From Streptomyces flavotricini (lineage in GTDB: Bacteria; Actinomycetota; Actinomycetes; Streptomycetales; Streptomycetaceae), in contig NZ_JAINUL010000001.1 in the NCBI RefSeq assembly GCF_020639365.1, positions 7,757,632 to 7,821,631 on the forward strand: DNA of 64,000 nucleotides, written 5' to 3'. The position numbers and the translations under genes were made by a program. This document shows, one piece after another, positions 24,804 through 33,337 of this stretch (position 1 is its first letter; each line of letters starts with the position of its first letter). Under the pieces are notes generated by a model that saw only the letters and a program-made list of their open reading frames with translations, made no database searches and was not told where the DNA came from.

Positions 24804-26420
24804 ATGACAGCCGACGCACCCACGGCCGGGACCGCGAAGAACGCGAGACTCGTCCTGCTGACACTGGCGGCCGGGCAGTTCTTGATGGCCCTCGACAGCT
24901 CGGTCATGAACGTCTCGATCGCGACGGTGGCCGAGGACATCGGCACCACGGTGACCGGCATGCAGGGCGCGATCACGGCCTACACGCTCGTCATGGCGAT
25001 GCTCATGATCACCGGCGGGAAGGTCGGCGCGCTCATCGGGCGCAGACGGGCATTCATGATCGGTTGCGTCGTCTACGGGTGTGGATCCTTCACCACGTCG
25101 ATCGCCCCGAACCTGACGGTCCTGCTGCTCGGCTGGTCGTTCCTGGAAGGCGTGGGCGCGGCGCTGATCCTGCCGGCGATCGTGGCGCTGGTCGCCTCGA
25201 ACTTCGCCGTGGAGCGCCGGCCGGCCGCCTACGGCCTGGTGGCGGCCGCGGCGGCGATCGCCATCGGGCTCGGGCCGCTCATCGGTGGTGCGGCCACCAC
25301 GTTCTTCTCCTGGCGCTGGGTCTTCGCCGGGGAGGTCGTGGTGGTGCTCGTCATCCTGGTGCTCGCCCGCCGGATCGCGGACGCGCCCACCGACCACAAG
25401 CCGCGCATCGACCTCTTGGGCGCGGTCCTGTCCGCTCTGGGCATCGGGCTGTTCGTCTTCGGCGTGCTGCGTACGAGCGAATGGGGCTGGTTCCGGCCCA
25501 AGACCGGCGCACCGGCCTGGTTCGGCCTCTCACCCGTCGTCTGGCTGATGCTGGCCGGCGTTTTTCTCGTCTGGCTCTTCTTCCGCTGGGAGGCACGTCT
25601 CGTCGCACGCGGTGCCGAACCGCTCGTGGATCCGGCGCTCGTACACAACCGGCAGCTCACCGGCGGCCTGACGATGTTCTTCTTCCAGTACCTCGTACAG
25701 ATGGGCGTGTTCTTCGTCGTCCCGCTCTACCTCTCCGTCGCGCTTGGCCTGTCCGCCGTCAAGACGGGCGTGCTGATCCTGCCGCTCTCCGTCTCCCTGC
25801 TGGCCGCCGCGATCGGGATCCCGCGGTTCCGCCCGAACGCCTCACCACGGCGCGTGGTGAAGCTCGGGATCCTGTCGATGTTCCTCGGCGCCGTCGTCCT
25901 GCTGGCCGTCCTGGACGTGGATTCCGGGGCGGCCGTCGTCACCGTCCCGCTGCTGTTGATCGGACTGGGGATGGGGGCCCTCGCCTCCCAGCTCGGGGCG
26001 GTCACCGTCTCGGCCGTCCCGGACGAACAGAGCGCCGAGGTCGGCGGAGTCCAGAACACCGTCACGAACCTCGGCGCGTCGATCGGCACCGCCGTCGCGG
26101 GGTCGGTCCTCATCACCATTCTGACCTCGTCGTTCCTCGCGACCATCGAGCAGAACCCGGCGATCCCGGACGAGGTCAAGAGCCAGGCGAACGTCCGACT
26201 CGCGGGAGGGGCTCCCTTCCTGTCGGATGCCCAGCTCAACTCCGCCCTCGACGAGGCAGGCGCGGAATCGGCGGTGACCGAGGCCGCACTCGACGCGAAC
26301 GCCACCGCGCGGATCGACGGCCTGAAGGCGGCCCTCTGCATCCTCGCCCTGGCCGCGCTCACGGCGCTCTTCTTCACCCAGCGCATCCCCGAGACCCAGC
26401 CCGGGGCGGCGCGAAACTGA
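24804..26420 (+). CDS. DHA2-family MFS drug exporter
   Basis: A 538-residue, about 14-TM major facilitator of the drug:H+ antiporter-2 type. It has the motif A-like loop GALIGRRRAF, the family start LALDSSVMNVSIATVAEDI (shortened here) and motif C-like GLGPLIGGAATTFFSWRWVF in helix 5. Such pumps export drugs, dyes or own secondary metabolites using proton motive force. No TetR-type regulator is adjacent. The gene is convergent with the membrane protein gene ending at 26429, with only 8 bases between stops. Confidence 0.85.
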   Translation: MTADAPTAGTAKNARLVLLTLAAGQFLMALDSSVMNVSIATVAEDIGTTVTGMQGAITAYTLVMAMLMITGGKVGALIGRRRAFMIGCVVYGCGSFTTSIAPNLTVLLLGWSFLEGVGAALILPAIVALVASNFAVERRPAAYGLVAAAAAIAIGLGPLIGGAATTFFSWRWVFAGEVVVVLVILVLARRIADAPTDHKPRIDLLGAVLSALGIGLFVFGVLRTSEWGWFRPKTGAPAWFGLSPVVWLMLAGVFLVWLFFRWEARLVARGAEPLVDPALVHNRQLTGGLTMFFFQYLVQMGVFFVVPLYLSVALGLSAVKTGVLILPLSVSLLAAAIGIPRFRPNASPRRVVKLGILSMFLGAVVLLAVLDVDSGAAVVTVPLLLIGLGMGALASQLGAVTVSAVPDEQSAEVGGVQNTVTNLGASIGTAVAGSVLITILTSSFLATIEQNPAIPDEVKSQANVRLAGGAPFLSDAQLNSALDEAGAESAVTEAALDANATARIDGLKAALCILALAALTALFFTQRIPETQPGAARN

Positions 26421-26428
26421 GCCGGTCC

Positions 26429-27748
26429 CTACACGGGACGCGGCGGACTTCCACCGGGCGGCGTCGCCGCGTCCTCGGCGGCCGGCGCGTCCTCCTCGGC
26501 GAGGAAGTCCATGACGGCCAGGGCGAAGAGGAGCGCGAGGGCGAGGCCCAGGATGACCCAGCCGGTCGGGTACGGCCACAGGATGAGGGCGAGGACGGCC
26601 GCCGCCACCAGGATCCAGGTGATCCACGTGCGGTGGCGGCCCACGAAGGCGCCGACCGGTCCCGTACGCAGCCCCGCCCGGTCGGCGGAGGCCCGGGTGG
26701 CCGCGATGCCCGACTGCCACATCTGGCGCACCACGGTGGCGCGGCGACCCGGGCCCGAGAGCCAGGCGGCGAGCGCGAGCAGCACGCCGAGGACCGCGAC
26801 CATCCGGACCGTGGTGCGCAGGAGCTTGATCATCGCGTCGTAGACGGCGCCGGCGGCCGGCTGGGACACGGTGTCGGGGAGCGCGTTGAGGTAGACCGTA
26901 CGGAAGACCGTCAGTGCGATGCCGAGGATGAGTGCCGCGACGGCGAAGCCGAGGGCCGCCGTGACCAGGGTCCGCCTCCGGTGGACGGAGAGCAGGACGC
27001 CGACGGCCGCGAGCACGACGGCGATGACCGGCAGCCAGAAACCCATGATCTCCAGCAGTCGGAAACCGGTCTTGACCCGGCCGATGTCGTCCGATTTGAG
27101 CACGGTGAAGTCGGTGTGGACCTCGGGGATCTTGGCGGCCACGCTCATCCCGGAGTCCACCAGCTTGTTCTTCACCTGGTCGATCACGGGAGCGAGGTCG
27201 ATGGTCACCGAATCGTTCTTGATCTGAACGGCCCCCTCGTCGCTGCCGGTCAGGGCGCGGACGAGCGAGGTGTGGACCGTGCGGTTCGCGTTGGTCCAGA
27301 TGGTCTCGAAGGCGTTCGACTGGACGACGTCCAGCGCCTTCTCGTGCACGAAGCTGCGGACCGCGCCCTCCAGCCCGTTGCCCAGCTTCCCCAGCGCCTT
27401 CTGCAGCAGCGGCCGCTGGTCCGGCGCCACGTCCTCAAGGAGGTTGGGCAGATCGATGTGCTCCATCACCGCGCCGGTGACCCGGTTCGCGGCGGCCGCC
27501 TGTACGTCGGGGTTGGAGGCCAGCGGGGCCACGGTGGTCACGTAGCGGTCGGTGTCGCCCACGATGCTGGACGTCCACGCCGCGACGATGCCCAGTGGCG
27601 CCAGGACGCAGCCGATGATGATCAGCAGCGCCGACAGGAACGCGCGCAGCCGGTGCCAGCGCGGCAGGCGTTGCGAAGCCTCCGCCTCCAGTGTGGCGAC
27701 CCGAGCCCGCAGTGCGGCGAGTTCGCCCTGGTTGTCGTCGTCCGGCAT
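26429..27748 (-). CDS. Integral membrane protein, unknown family
   Basis: A 439-residue protein. It starts with a short coiled-coil (GELAALRARVATLEAEA), then a first TM (AFLSALLIIIGCVLAPLGIVAAW), a large extracytoplasmic domain of about 170 residues (TDRYVTTVAPLASNPDVQ; repeated helical motifs), and four to five C-terminal TMs. It resembles conserved actinomycete membrane proteins of unknown role. The extracellular loop is rich in Asp, Asn and Val and has no Cys. It is divergent from the SHOCT gene at 27908. No enzymatic motif is visible. Confidence 0.75.
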   Translation of the reverse strand: MPDDDNQGELAALRARVATLEAEASQRLPRWHRLRAFLSALLIIIGCVLAPLGIVAAWTSSIVGDTDRYVTTVAPLASNPDVQAAAANRVTGAVMEHIDLPNLLEDVAPDQRPLLQKALGKLGNGLEGAVRSFVHEKALDVVQSNAFETIWTNANRTVHTSLVRALTGSDEGAVQIKNDSVTIDLAPVIDQVKNKLVDSGMSVAAKIPEVHTDFTVLKSDDIGRVKTGFRLLEIMGFWLPVIAVVLAAVGVLLSVHRRRTLVTAALGFAVAALILGIALTVFRTVYLNALPDTVSQPAAGAVYDAMIKLLRTTVRMVAVLGVLLALAAWLSGPGRRATVVRQMWQSGIAATRASADRAGLRTGPVGAFVGRHRTWITWILVAAAVLALILWPYPTGWVILGLALALLFALAVMDFLAEEDAPAAEDAATPPGGSPPRPV

Positions 27749-27907
27749 ACGGCCCTCCTACAGGTCGTAGCCAGGCAACCCCGGCCCGCGGGACCGGGCA
27801 AGCGCAGGCGGGCCGAACGGGTGAGCGAAACCGCTCGACGTGCGGAGGGCGGTGCTCGGACCAATACTGCTGATCGCGGGCATTCGGCTCGCCGCAAGGA
27901 GGAAATC

Positions 27908-28306
27908 ATGGACGACTACCCCGCGCTCTCCGTGTTCTGGTCCATGCTCTGGTTCTTTCTGTGGATCATGTGGTTGTTCCTGCTGTTCAAGATCATCACG
28001 GACATCTTCCGTGACCATGAGATGAGCGGCTGGGGCAAGGCGGGCTGGCTGATCTTCGTGATCATCCTGCCCTTCCTGGGAGTGCTCGTCTACGTCATCG
28101 CCCGCGGCAAGGGCATGACCCAGCGGGACGTCAAGCAGGCCAAGGAAAGTGAGGCCGCCTTCCAGGACTACATCCGCCAGACGGCCGGATCGTCCTCGGC
28201 CGGCGGATCGCACGCCGACGAGCTCACCAAGCTCGTCGCGCTGAAGGACAAGGGCGCGCTGTCGGAGGCCGAGTTCCAGCAGGCGAAAGCGAAGCTGCTC
28301 ACCTGA
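27908..28306 (+). CDS. PLDc_N/SHOCT membrane protein
   Basis: A 132-residue protein with two membrane helices (LWFFLWIMWLFLLFKIITDIF and GWLIFVIILPFLGVLVYVIARG) of the PLDc_N type, a linker, and a C-terminal SHOCT motif (LVALKDKGALSEAEFQQAKAK). AAGGAGG (27896-27902) is at ideal distance from the ATG. Such proteins are common stress-associated membrane proteins in Streptomyces. It is followed by a strong stem-loop at 28393-28425. Its SHOCT end is similar in style to the gene at 20299, linking both ends of this region. Confidence 0.82.
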   Translation: MDDYPALSVFWSMLWFFLWIMWLFLLFKIITDIFRDHEMSGWGKAGWLIFVIILPFLGVLVYVIARGKGMTQRDVKQAKESEAAFQDYIRQTAGSSSAGGSHADELTKLVALKDKGALSEAEFQQAKAKLLT

Positions 28307-28392
28307 GCCGGCCCGTGCGCGGGGCGGCGCGTGTGGCCGGGGGCGGCCTCGGCGTCCGGTCTGCAGGGGGCAGACCGGGACTCCTGCCCGGC

Positions 28393-28425
28393 CGGCGGCC
28401 GGACCGTGACCCGGTCCGGCCGCCG
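28393..28425 (+). terminator. Strong stem-loop
   Basis: A perfect 14-bp stem (28393-28406 with 28412-28425) and a 5-base loop (TGACC) lies 87 bases after the SHOCT gene and just beyond the 3' end of the gyrB-like remnant on the other strand. It is the strongest hairpin I found in the window and could act in both directions. Confidence 0.65.
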
Positions 28426-28443
28426 CTGACGTCTTCCCGGCTT

Positions 28444-28689
28444 CTACGGGATCGGCCGACGCGCGGGGGCCGCTCGTCGGTGAGGGTCAGGATCAGGGGT
28501 CCGTCGAGGGCGGCCGGTCCCCGGAAGCGGTCCGAGAGGGCGGCGGACGAGCACTCCGCGGTCCCGAAGATCTCGGGGTCGGGCCAGAAGGCGATCGTGG
28601 TGCCCGTGTCCGGGGTCTGCTCGTGCCTGCACGGCGGGGCGAGCGGGACGCCCCTCGATGTGGCCGGCGTCGTACGGCGACTCGCTCAT
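28444..28689 (-). pseudogene. GyrB/ParE-like topoisomerase remnant
   Basis: Read leftwards, one frame begins MSESPYDAGHIEG, like the start of type IIA topoisomerase B subunits. A second frame then reads EQTPDTGTTIAFWPDPEIF and ends LILTLTDERPPR, matching the end of the GHKL/transducer region of GyrB/ParE paralogues. The region between (ATP-binding domain) and everything after are gone, so this is a deletion and frameshift relic of a second gyrB-like gene. It lies between the SHOCT and SDR genes. The remaining stretch from 28307 to 28719 holds only this relic and the stem-loop. Confidence 0.6.
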
Positions 28690-28719
28690 GAACGACGCGG
28701 CCGGACTCCCCGGCGGGGA

Positions 28720-29508
28720 TCAGAGCGTGGTGACGAGTCCGCCGTCGATGGTGTGGTCGGAGCCCGTGGTGTTGCCGGCCCGGTCGGACGCCAGCAGCAG
28801 GACGAGGTCGGCGACTTCTTCGGGGCGGGTGAACCGCCCGGTGACCGACTGCGCGGCGGCGCCCGCGACGACGTCGTCCGCGCTGCTCCCGGTACCGCCC
28901 GCCACGGTGGCGGCCACCCCCTGGTCCCCGAGCCACAGGGCCGTCTCGACCGGGCCGGGGCTGATGGTGTTCACGCGCACTCCGTGCGGGCCGACCTCCT
29001 TGGAGAGCGCCTTGCAGAAATTGGTGAGCGCCGCCTTCGCCGCGCTGTAGTCGATCACGCCGGGGTCGGGCAGGAAGGCGTTGACGGAGCCGACGGTGAC
29101 GATCGACGCCGCGCCCCGCTCGATGAGGTGCGGGAGGGCGGCCCGGGTGGTGCGGACGGCCGTCAGGAAGTTGATGTTCAGGGCCCAGGTCCAGTCCTCG
29201 TCGGTCAGCGACAGGAACCCGCCCAGCCGCGGCCGGACCGCCCCGACGTTGTTGACGAGGACGTCCAGCCCGCCGAACGCCGCGACCGCCTCCCGTACCG
29301 CGTGCTCCGGTCCGTCCGCGGTGGCCAGGTCGACGGCCACGGACCGGACCCGCCCGCCGGCGGCCAGCTCCGCCAAGGGGCCGTCCACCGTACGGGCCGC
29401 GGCGACCACCAGGGCGCCTTCGCCGGCCAGCGCCCGGGTGACCGCCAGGCCGATGCCCTTGCTCGCTCCGGTGACCAGCGCCACCTTGTCCGTGAGATGC
29501 AGATCCAC
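28720..29508 (-). CDS. SDR-family oxidoreductase
   Basis: A 262-residue classical short-chain dehydrogenase. It shows the cofactor motif TGASKGIG near residue 12, NNVG, the catalytic Ser and YSAAK (Tyr-x3-Lys), and PGPVET after the active site. GTG 29508 (VDLHLTDKVALVTGAS) matches the usual family start. An upstream in-frame ATG at 29592 overlaps the stop of the TolB-like gene (TGATG) and would add 28 residues, so coupled translation from there is possible. The substrate is unknown. It is the last gene of a leftward operon with the TolB-like and MFS genes. Confidence 0.82.
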   Translation of the reverse strand: MDLHLTDKVALVTGASKGIGLAVTRALAGEGALVVAAARTVDGPLAELAAGGRVRSVAVDLATADGPEHAVREAVAAFGGLDVLVNNVGAVRPRLGGFLSLTDEDWTWALNINFLTAVRTTRAALPHLIERGAASIVTVGSVNAFLPDPGVIDYSAAKAALTNFCKALSKEVGPHGVRVNTISPGPVETALWLGDQGVAATVAGGTGSSADDVVAGAAAQSVTGRFTRPEEVADLVLLLASDRAGNTTGSDHTIDGGLVTTL

Positions 29509-29591
29509 GAGGACCGAGTCTGTACGCACATCGGCCCGAGGAGGTCCCGACAGGGCCGACACGGCCGCTCCGTCAGGCAGGTGGCCCCGCA

Positions 29592-30605
29592 TCAGCCCAG
29601 GCGGGTCGGGGAGGAGGCCGCCGGGGTGAGCAGGCGGGGGGCGCCCGAGCCGTCCGCCGGGACCGTCCAGAGGTCGGTGGTGTCCGGCGCGCCCTCGGCC
29701 GGCAGCGCGTACGCGACCGTGCGGTCGTCGAGCCAGAGCGCCTGGTCGTCCACGCTGCGCTTCTCCGCGAGCGGCTGATCCCGCAGCGTCCGCAGGTCCA
29801 TCACGTGCTCGCGCCACAGCGACGCCCCGCGCATGACGCGCTTCTTGTAGACGATCCGGGTCTCGTCCGGGGACAGCGACGGGCATTCGACGTTCTGGGC
29901 CAGGGTGGTGACGCTGCGCCGCGAGATCGAGCCCTTCACCAGGTAGGTCTGGCCGGCGGTGCCGAGCGTCGCGTAGAAGGTGTCGTCGTCCTTGGAGAAG
30001 GTGACGCCCCAGAAGTTGACGTCCCCCGAGGAGTAGGGCCGGCCGTCCAGGACGATGGAGAACTTCTCCAGGTCCGGCTCGACCGCCCACGTACGGGTGT
30101 CCACGATCGTCGTACGGGTGGAGAAGAACGCGGCGCCGTAGGACTCGCCGGCGACGAACACCGTCCACGCGGTGAAATGGCCGCTCGGCGCGACCCGGGC
30201 GCGCGACGGGGTGCCGGCGAGCGGGAAGCTGTGCAGCGTGCGCAGATCGGAGTCGACGATCACGGCCTTGTTGTCCTGGGCCAGCGCGCCCGGCGAGGAG
30301 TTCAGGCACACGCCGGTGCCGGCGGACGCGTGGAAGCGCTGGCAGGTGAGGCCCGAAGCGGTCCGCTCGGCCTGGGGTGTCTGCCCGGGGACCGAGACGA
30401 GGGCTCCGCGGTGCGGGCCCTTCGCGCCGTTGAGGAAGGCCAGCCGGTTCGGCTGGCCCAGCAGGACCCGGCCCCGGGCGACCGTCGGGTCCCCCTCGTG
30501 CGTCTGCTCGGCGCGGGCGGCGGAGCGCAGTACCAGCGCGGCGGCGAGGCCCCCGAGAAGCAGCACGGCCACCGCGAGTACGAGCAGCCGGCGTGAGCGG
30601 GTCAT
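29592..30605 (-). CDS. Membrane-anchored TolB-like beta-propeller protein
   Basis: A 337-residue protein with an N-terminal signal-anchor (LLVLAVAVLLLGGLAAALVL) and an extracytoplasmic domain of repeated propeller strands, including SLSPDETRIVYKKRV and LWTVPADGSGAPRLLTP, typical of WD40-like TolB repeats. Three Cys residues in the first half may form a disulfide. Such proteins bind partners or ligands outside the membrane. Its start overlaps the MFS stop (ATGA at 30602-30605) and its stop overlaps a possible SDR start, so three genes form one unit. The role with an MFS exporter is unknown. Confidence 0.75.
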   Translation of the reverse strand: MTRSRRLLVLAVAVLLLGGLAAALVLRSAARAEQTHEGDPTVARGRVLLGQPNRLAFLNGAKGPHRGALVSVPGQTPQAERTASGLTCQRFHASAGTGVCLNSSPGALAQDNKAVIVDSDLRTLHSFPLAGTPSRARVAPSGHFTAWTVFVAGESYGAAFFSTRTTIVDTRTWAVEPDLEKFSIVLDGRPYSSGDVNFWGVTFSKDDDTFYATLGTAGQTYLVKGSISRRSVTTLAQNVECPSLSPDETRIVYKKRVMRGASLWREHVMDLRTLRDQPLAEKRSVDDQALWLDDRTVAYALPAEGAPDTTDLWTVPADGSGAPRLLTPAASSPTRLG

Positions 30606-31939
30606 CGGGTTCCTCGGGGGAGTCGGCCGGTCCCGGTGCCGGCGTCGGTGGCGGAGTCCGGGGCGGGTGCCGGCGGCCCCGGACGGAGTACGAAGCCGGC
30701 GACGGCCGCGCAGCAGCACAGGCCGGCCGCGGCGGCCAGCGCCGGATCCGCGCCCCACACCGTCCAGGCGGCCCCGAAGGCGAGCGAGCAGCCGAAGCGG
30801 GCCAGCGCCTGGCTGGTGCCCACGACGGCGAGACCGGTGGCCCGCAGCTTCGCCGGGACGGTCGCGCCGACGGCGGCGGGCAGCACCCCGTCGGTCGCCG
30901 CGTAGAACAGGCCGTGCAGTACGAGGACCAGGTACGGGAGGGCCGACCAGTGCGGGGCCCACAGCAGCAGCCCGTACCCGGCCAGCAGGAGGGCGTGCCC
31001 GGCGAGGAAGACGGTACGGCGGCCGATCCGGTCGGCCAGCGCGCCGGCCGGCACGGCCAGCAGCAGGAACACGGCGGCCGTGCCGAGCGGGAGCAGCGGG
31101 AACCAATGCTCCGGTAGGCCGGTGCGGTCCTGGAGCAGCAGGTACAGGAAGGCGTCGCTGACGGTGGTGAGGCCGAGCAGGGCCGCGCAGAGCGCGAGGG
31201 CGCGCAGCCGGGGCAGGCGCAGCAGGGCCGCCGCCTCGCGGAGGTTCACCCCGGCGGGCTCCGCTCCGGCCGGCTTCGCCGCCCCGGCGGCAGCCGGGCC
31301 CGGGCCCGCCCCCGACGGGACGAACAGCATCAGCACCACCACACCGAGCACGGCGACACAGGCGCTGACCCCGAAGACGGCGTCGTACCCGCCCACCGCC
31401 ATGTTCAGGATGAAGAAGGCGGCGAGGGGGCCGAGCAGTGCGCCGGTGGTGTCCATGGCGCGGTGCACGCCGAACGCGCGGCCCTGTAACTCGGCAGGTG
31501 TGGAGAGGGAGATGAGCGCGTCGCGCGGTGCGGTGCGCAGGCCCTTGCCGGTCCGCTCCAGCGCGAGGACCACGCCCACCGGCCCCAGGCTGTGCGCGAG
31601 CAGCAGGAGCGGTTTGCACAGGGCGGACAGCCCGTAGCCGATGCCCGCGATCAGCTTGTGGTTGCGGACGCGGTCGGCGAGGTGGCCGCCGGTCAGCTGC
31701 ACCAGTGCGCTGACCCCGTTGTAGACCCCGTCGAGGGCACCGAAGCCGAGCGGGCTCAGTCCCAGCCCGGCGACCAGGTACAGCGGCAGGACCGCGGTGA
31801 CCATCTCCGAGGAGACGTCCGTGATCAGGCTGACCGCACCCAGTGCGAGGACGGTCGAGGCGACCGTGCGGGTCCGGACGGGCCCGCCGTCCGGTGCGGT
31901 CTTCGCGCCGGCGGGCGCGGAGCGGTCCGCGAGGTACAT
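30602..31939 (-). CDS. MFS transporter with a TTA codon
   Basis: A 445-residue, 12-TM major facilitator. It opens with LALGAVSLITDVSSEMVTAVLP and has a GGHLADRVRNHKLI motif A loop and an ERTGKGLRTAPRDALIS segment seen in a group of poorly characterised exporters and sugar/phosphate-type MFS proteins. Leu151 is a TTA codon (31487-31489 on the minus strand), so translation would need the bldA tRNA. It is the first gene of an operon with the TolB-like and SDR genes, and a near-perfect palindrome lies about 30-50 bases upstream of its start. Substrate unknown. Confidence 0.82.
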   Translation of the reverse strand: MYLADRSAPAGAKTAPDGGPVRTRTVASTVLALGAVSLITDVSSEMVTAVLPLYLVAGLGLSPLGFGALDGVYNGVSALVQLTGGHLADRVRNHKLIAGIGYGLSALCKPLLLLAHSLGPVGVVLALERTGKGLRTAPRDALISLSTPAELQGRAFGVHRAMDTTGALLGPLAAFFILNMAVGGYDAVFGVSACVAVLGVVVLMLFVPSGAGPGPAAAGAAKPAGAEPAGVNLREAAALLRLPRLRALALCAALLGLTTVSDAFLYLLLQDRTGLPEHWFPLLPLGTAAVFLLLAVPAGALADRIGRRTVFLAGHALLLAGYGLLLWAPHWSALPYLVLVLHGLFYAATDGVLPAAVGATVPAKLRATGLAVVGTSQALARFGCSLAFGAAWTVWGADPALAAAAGLCCCAAVAGFVLRPGPPAPAPDSATDAGTGTGRLPRGTR

Positions 31940-31969
31940 GCTCTGGAGCTCCCGGTGCCGACGGTCAGG

Positions 31970-31989
31970 TCACTCGTACGTATGAGTGA
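31970..31989. promoter_or_regulatory. 20-bp palindrome upstream of MFS gene
   Basis: Half sites TCACTC and GAGTGA flank a CGTACG-containing centre; 18 of 20 positions match the reverse complement. It lies 31-50 bases before the MFS start codon, where an operator would overlap the promoter. TetR- or GntR-type binding is plausible, but no regulator gene is adjacent. Confidence 0.45.
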
Positions 31990-32052
31990 AACCCTAGTGC
32001 TTGTACGGGCCAACTGGGCGGCGTACGGCCTGATTCGGCCCGACGCCGCTGC

Positions 32053-32925
32053 TCAGCCCCGTCGGCTGCTCTCGTCGCGCAGCCACGTCGAGAAGTCCCC
32101 GGACCGGATGGCCTTGCGGGCCCCCCGCCGGGCGGCGAGGGCGGCCACCACGAACACCACCACGCCCGGAAGCAGGCTCGGCTGGGCCCGCAGCAGGGCG
32201 CGCAGATCATCCGTGCCGGTGCGCGCGGACGGCGCGTGCGCCCCCACCGGGCTCCCGGGCGCCTGCGAAGCCTGGAAGCGCTCCAGTTCGGCGGAGGAGG
32301 TCGCCGCCCTGACGCGCCGCCTGATCAAGTCCCCCCAGGTGCGCGGTGGATGCACCACGACCCGGGCCGCCTCGACCACGCGCCGCTCCTGCGGCGCGAA
32401 GGCGAGGGAGGCCGCCAGGTCGTCGGCCATCAGCGGCGGCAGGGCGGCGATCCGTGCGTGCCCCGGCTCGGTCACCGCGATGACCCCCCGCCCGAACAGC
32501 CCCTCGCGGACGGCCGGCAGCCGCTGCCAGACCCGGTAGTACGCGCGGACCGGCCAGGCGCACCCCGACAGGGGGATGTCCCGGCCCGGGGCCGCGGCGA
32601 GCAGATCCGGACGGGCCGCGAGGGCGCCGGTCAGCGCCCGCACGTCGGCCGCCCCGACCTCCACGTCGGCGTCCACGTACAGGCGCGGGAAGCCCTGCGC
32701 GTGCTCGTCCCCGACCCGGAGCGCCGTGTGTTTGGAAGGAGTCGGTATCTCCACCACCCGTACGCGCGGCCCCCGCGCGCCCGCCACCGCGGCGGTGTCG
32801 TCCGTACAGCCGTTGCACACCACGACGATGTCGGGACCGGCCGCCGGGGCGTCGGACAGGAGCGCGTCGAGGAGCCGGCCGATGACCCGGCCCTCGTTGT
32901 GGGCCGGGATCACGATGCTGGTCAC
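32053..32925 (-). CDS. Family 2 glycosyltransferase
   Basis: A 290-residue GT-A glycosyltransferase. It shows the opening VIPAHNEGRVIGRLL, the nucleotide-binding CNGCTDDTA and the metal-binding region YVDADVEVG (DxD-like). A C-terminal hydrophobic stretch (LLPGVVVFVVAALAARRG) may tether it to the membrane. GTG 32925 gives the typical MTSIVIPAHNEG start; a GTG at 32940 would add five residues. It is transcribed away from the exopolysaccharide operon across a 412-base gap and probably belongs to that locus. Donor and acceptor sugars are not known. Confidence 0.78.
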   Translation of the reverse strand: MTSIVIPAHNEGRVIGRLLDALLSDAPAAGPDIVVVCNGCTDDTAAVAGARGPRVRVVEIPTPSKHTALRVGDEHAQGFPRLYVDADVEVGAADVRALTGALAARPDLLAAAPGRDIPLSGCAWPVRAYYRVWQRLPAVREGLFGRGVIAVTEPGHARIAALPPLMADDLAASLAFAPQERRVVEAARVVVHPPRTWGDLIRRRVRAATSSAELERFQASQAPGSPVGAHAPSARTGTDDLRALLRAQPSLLPGVVVFVVAALAARRGARKAIRSGDFSTWLRDESSRRG

Positions 32926-33337
32926 CCCGGAAGTATGCACGCTCGAACACCCGCGCCGACCGTTTCCTCCAACTCTCCCCGGGGGTACGCCGGGTGGTCT
33001 AGATTGAACGCAGCCGACCGGATTCGGCGTGCTTCGGCGACGCGGAAATCCAGTCGGAGCAGGGTAGTTGGGGTAGATACGGGTACGGCGGCTTGGGGGA
33101 ACAGGCCGCCTGCCCGTGGCCGGACCGGTGCGAGGGGTGCCGGGCGGCCGGGGGGCGGAAGTACGTCGCAACACGTAGGGCATCGGTCGTGGGGGGCCAT
33201 CACCGTTGGGCAGGTCACGCACGGGGCGCGCATGCGCCCCGGCGCCGGCCGTCGGCGGCACCCCCTTCCTTCGCACGCGTCCCGGCCTTGGGTTGTCGAT
33301 ACGCCCGCGGGCGTGCGCGGAAGGAAAGGTGAACGCT
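32926..33337. other. Long regulatory gap between divergent EPS genes
   Basis: No gene is evident in these 412 bases. TAGATT at 33000-33005 could be a -10 box for the rightward operon, which would give a 5' leader of about 325 bases. Near 33223-33240 GGGGCGC, a GCAT loop and GCGCCCC form a 7-bp hairpin. AGGAAAGG just before 33338 is the ribosome binding site for the Gfo/Idh gene. I see no known riboswitch core. Confidence 0.5.

Noticed and set aside
33213..33240. GGTCACGCAC resembling the start of a GEMM (c-di-GMP) riboswitch
   Set aside because: Only the first ~10 bases resemble the motif. The conserved core and second helix are absent downstream, so a chance match is more likely.
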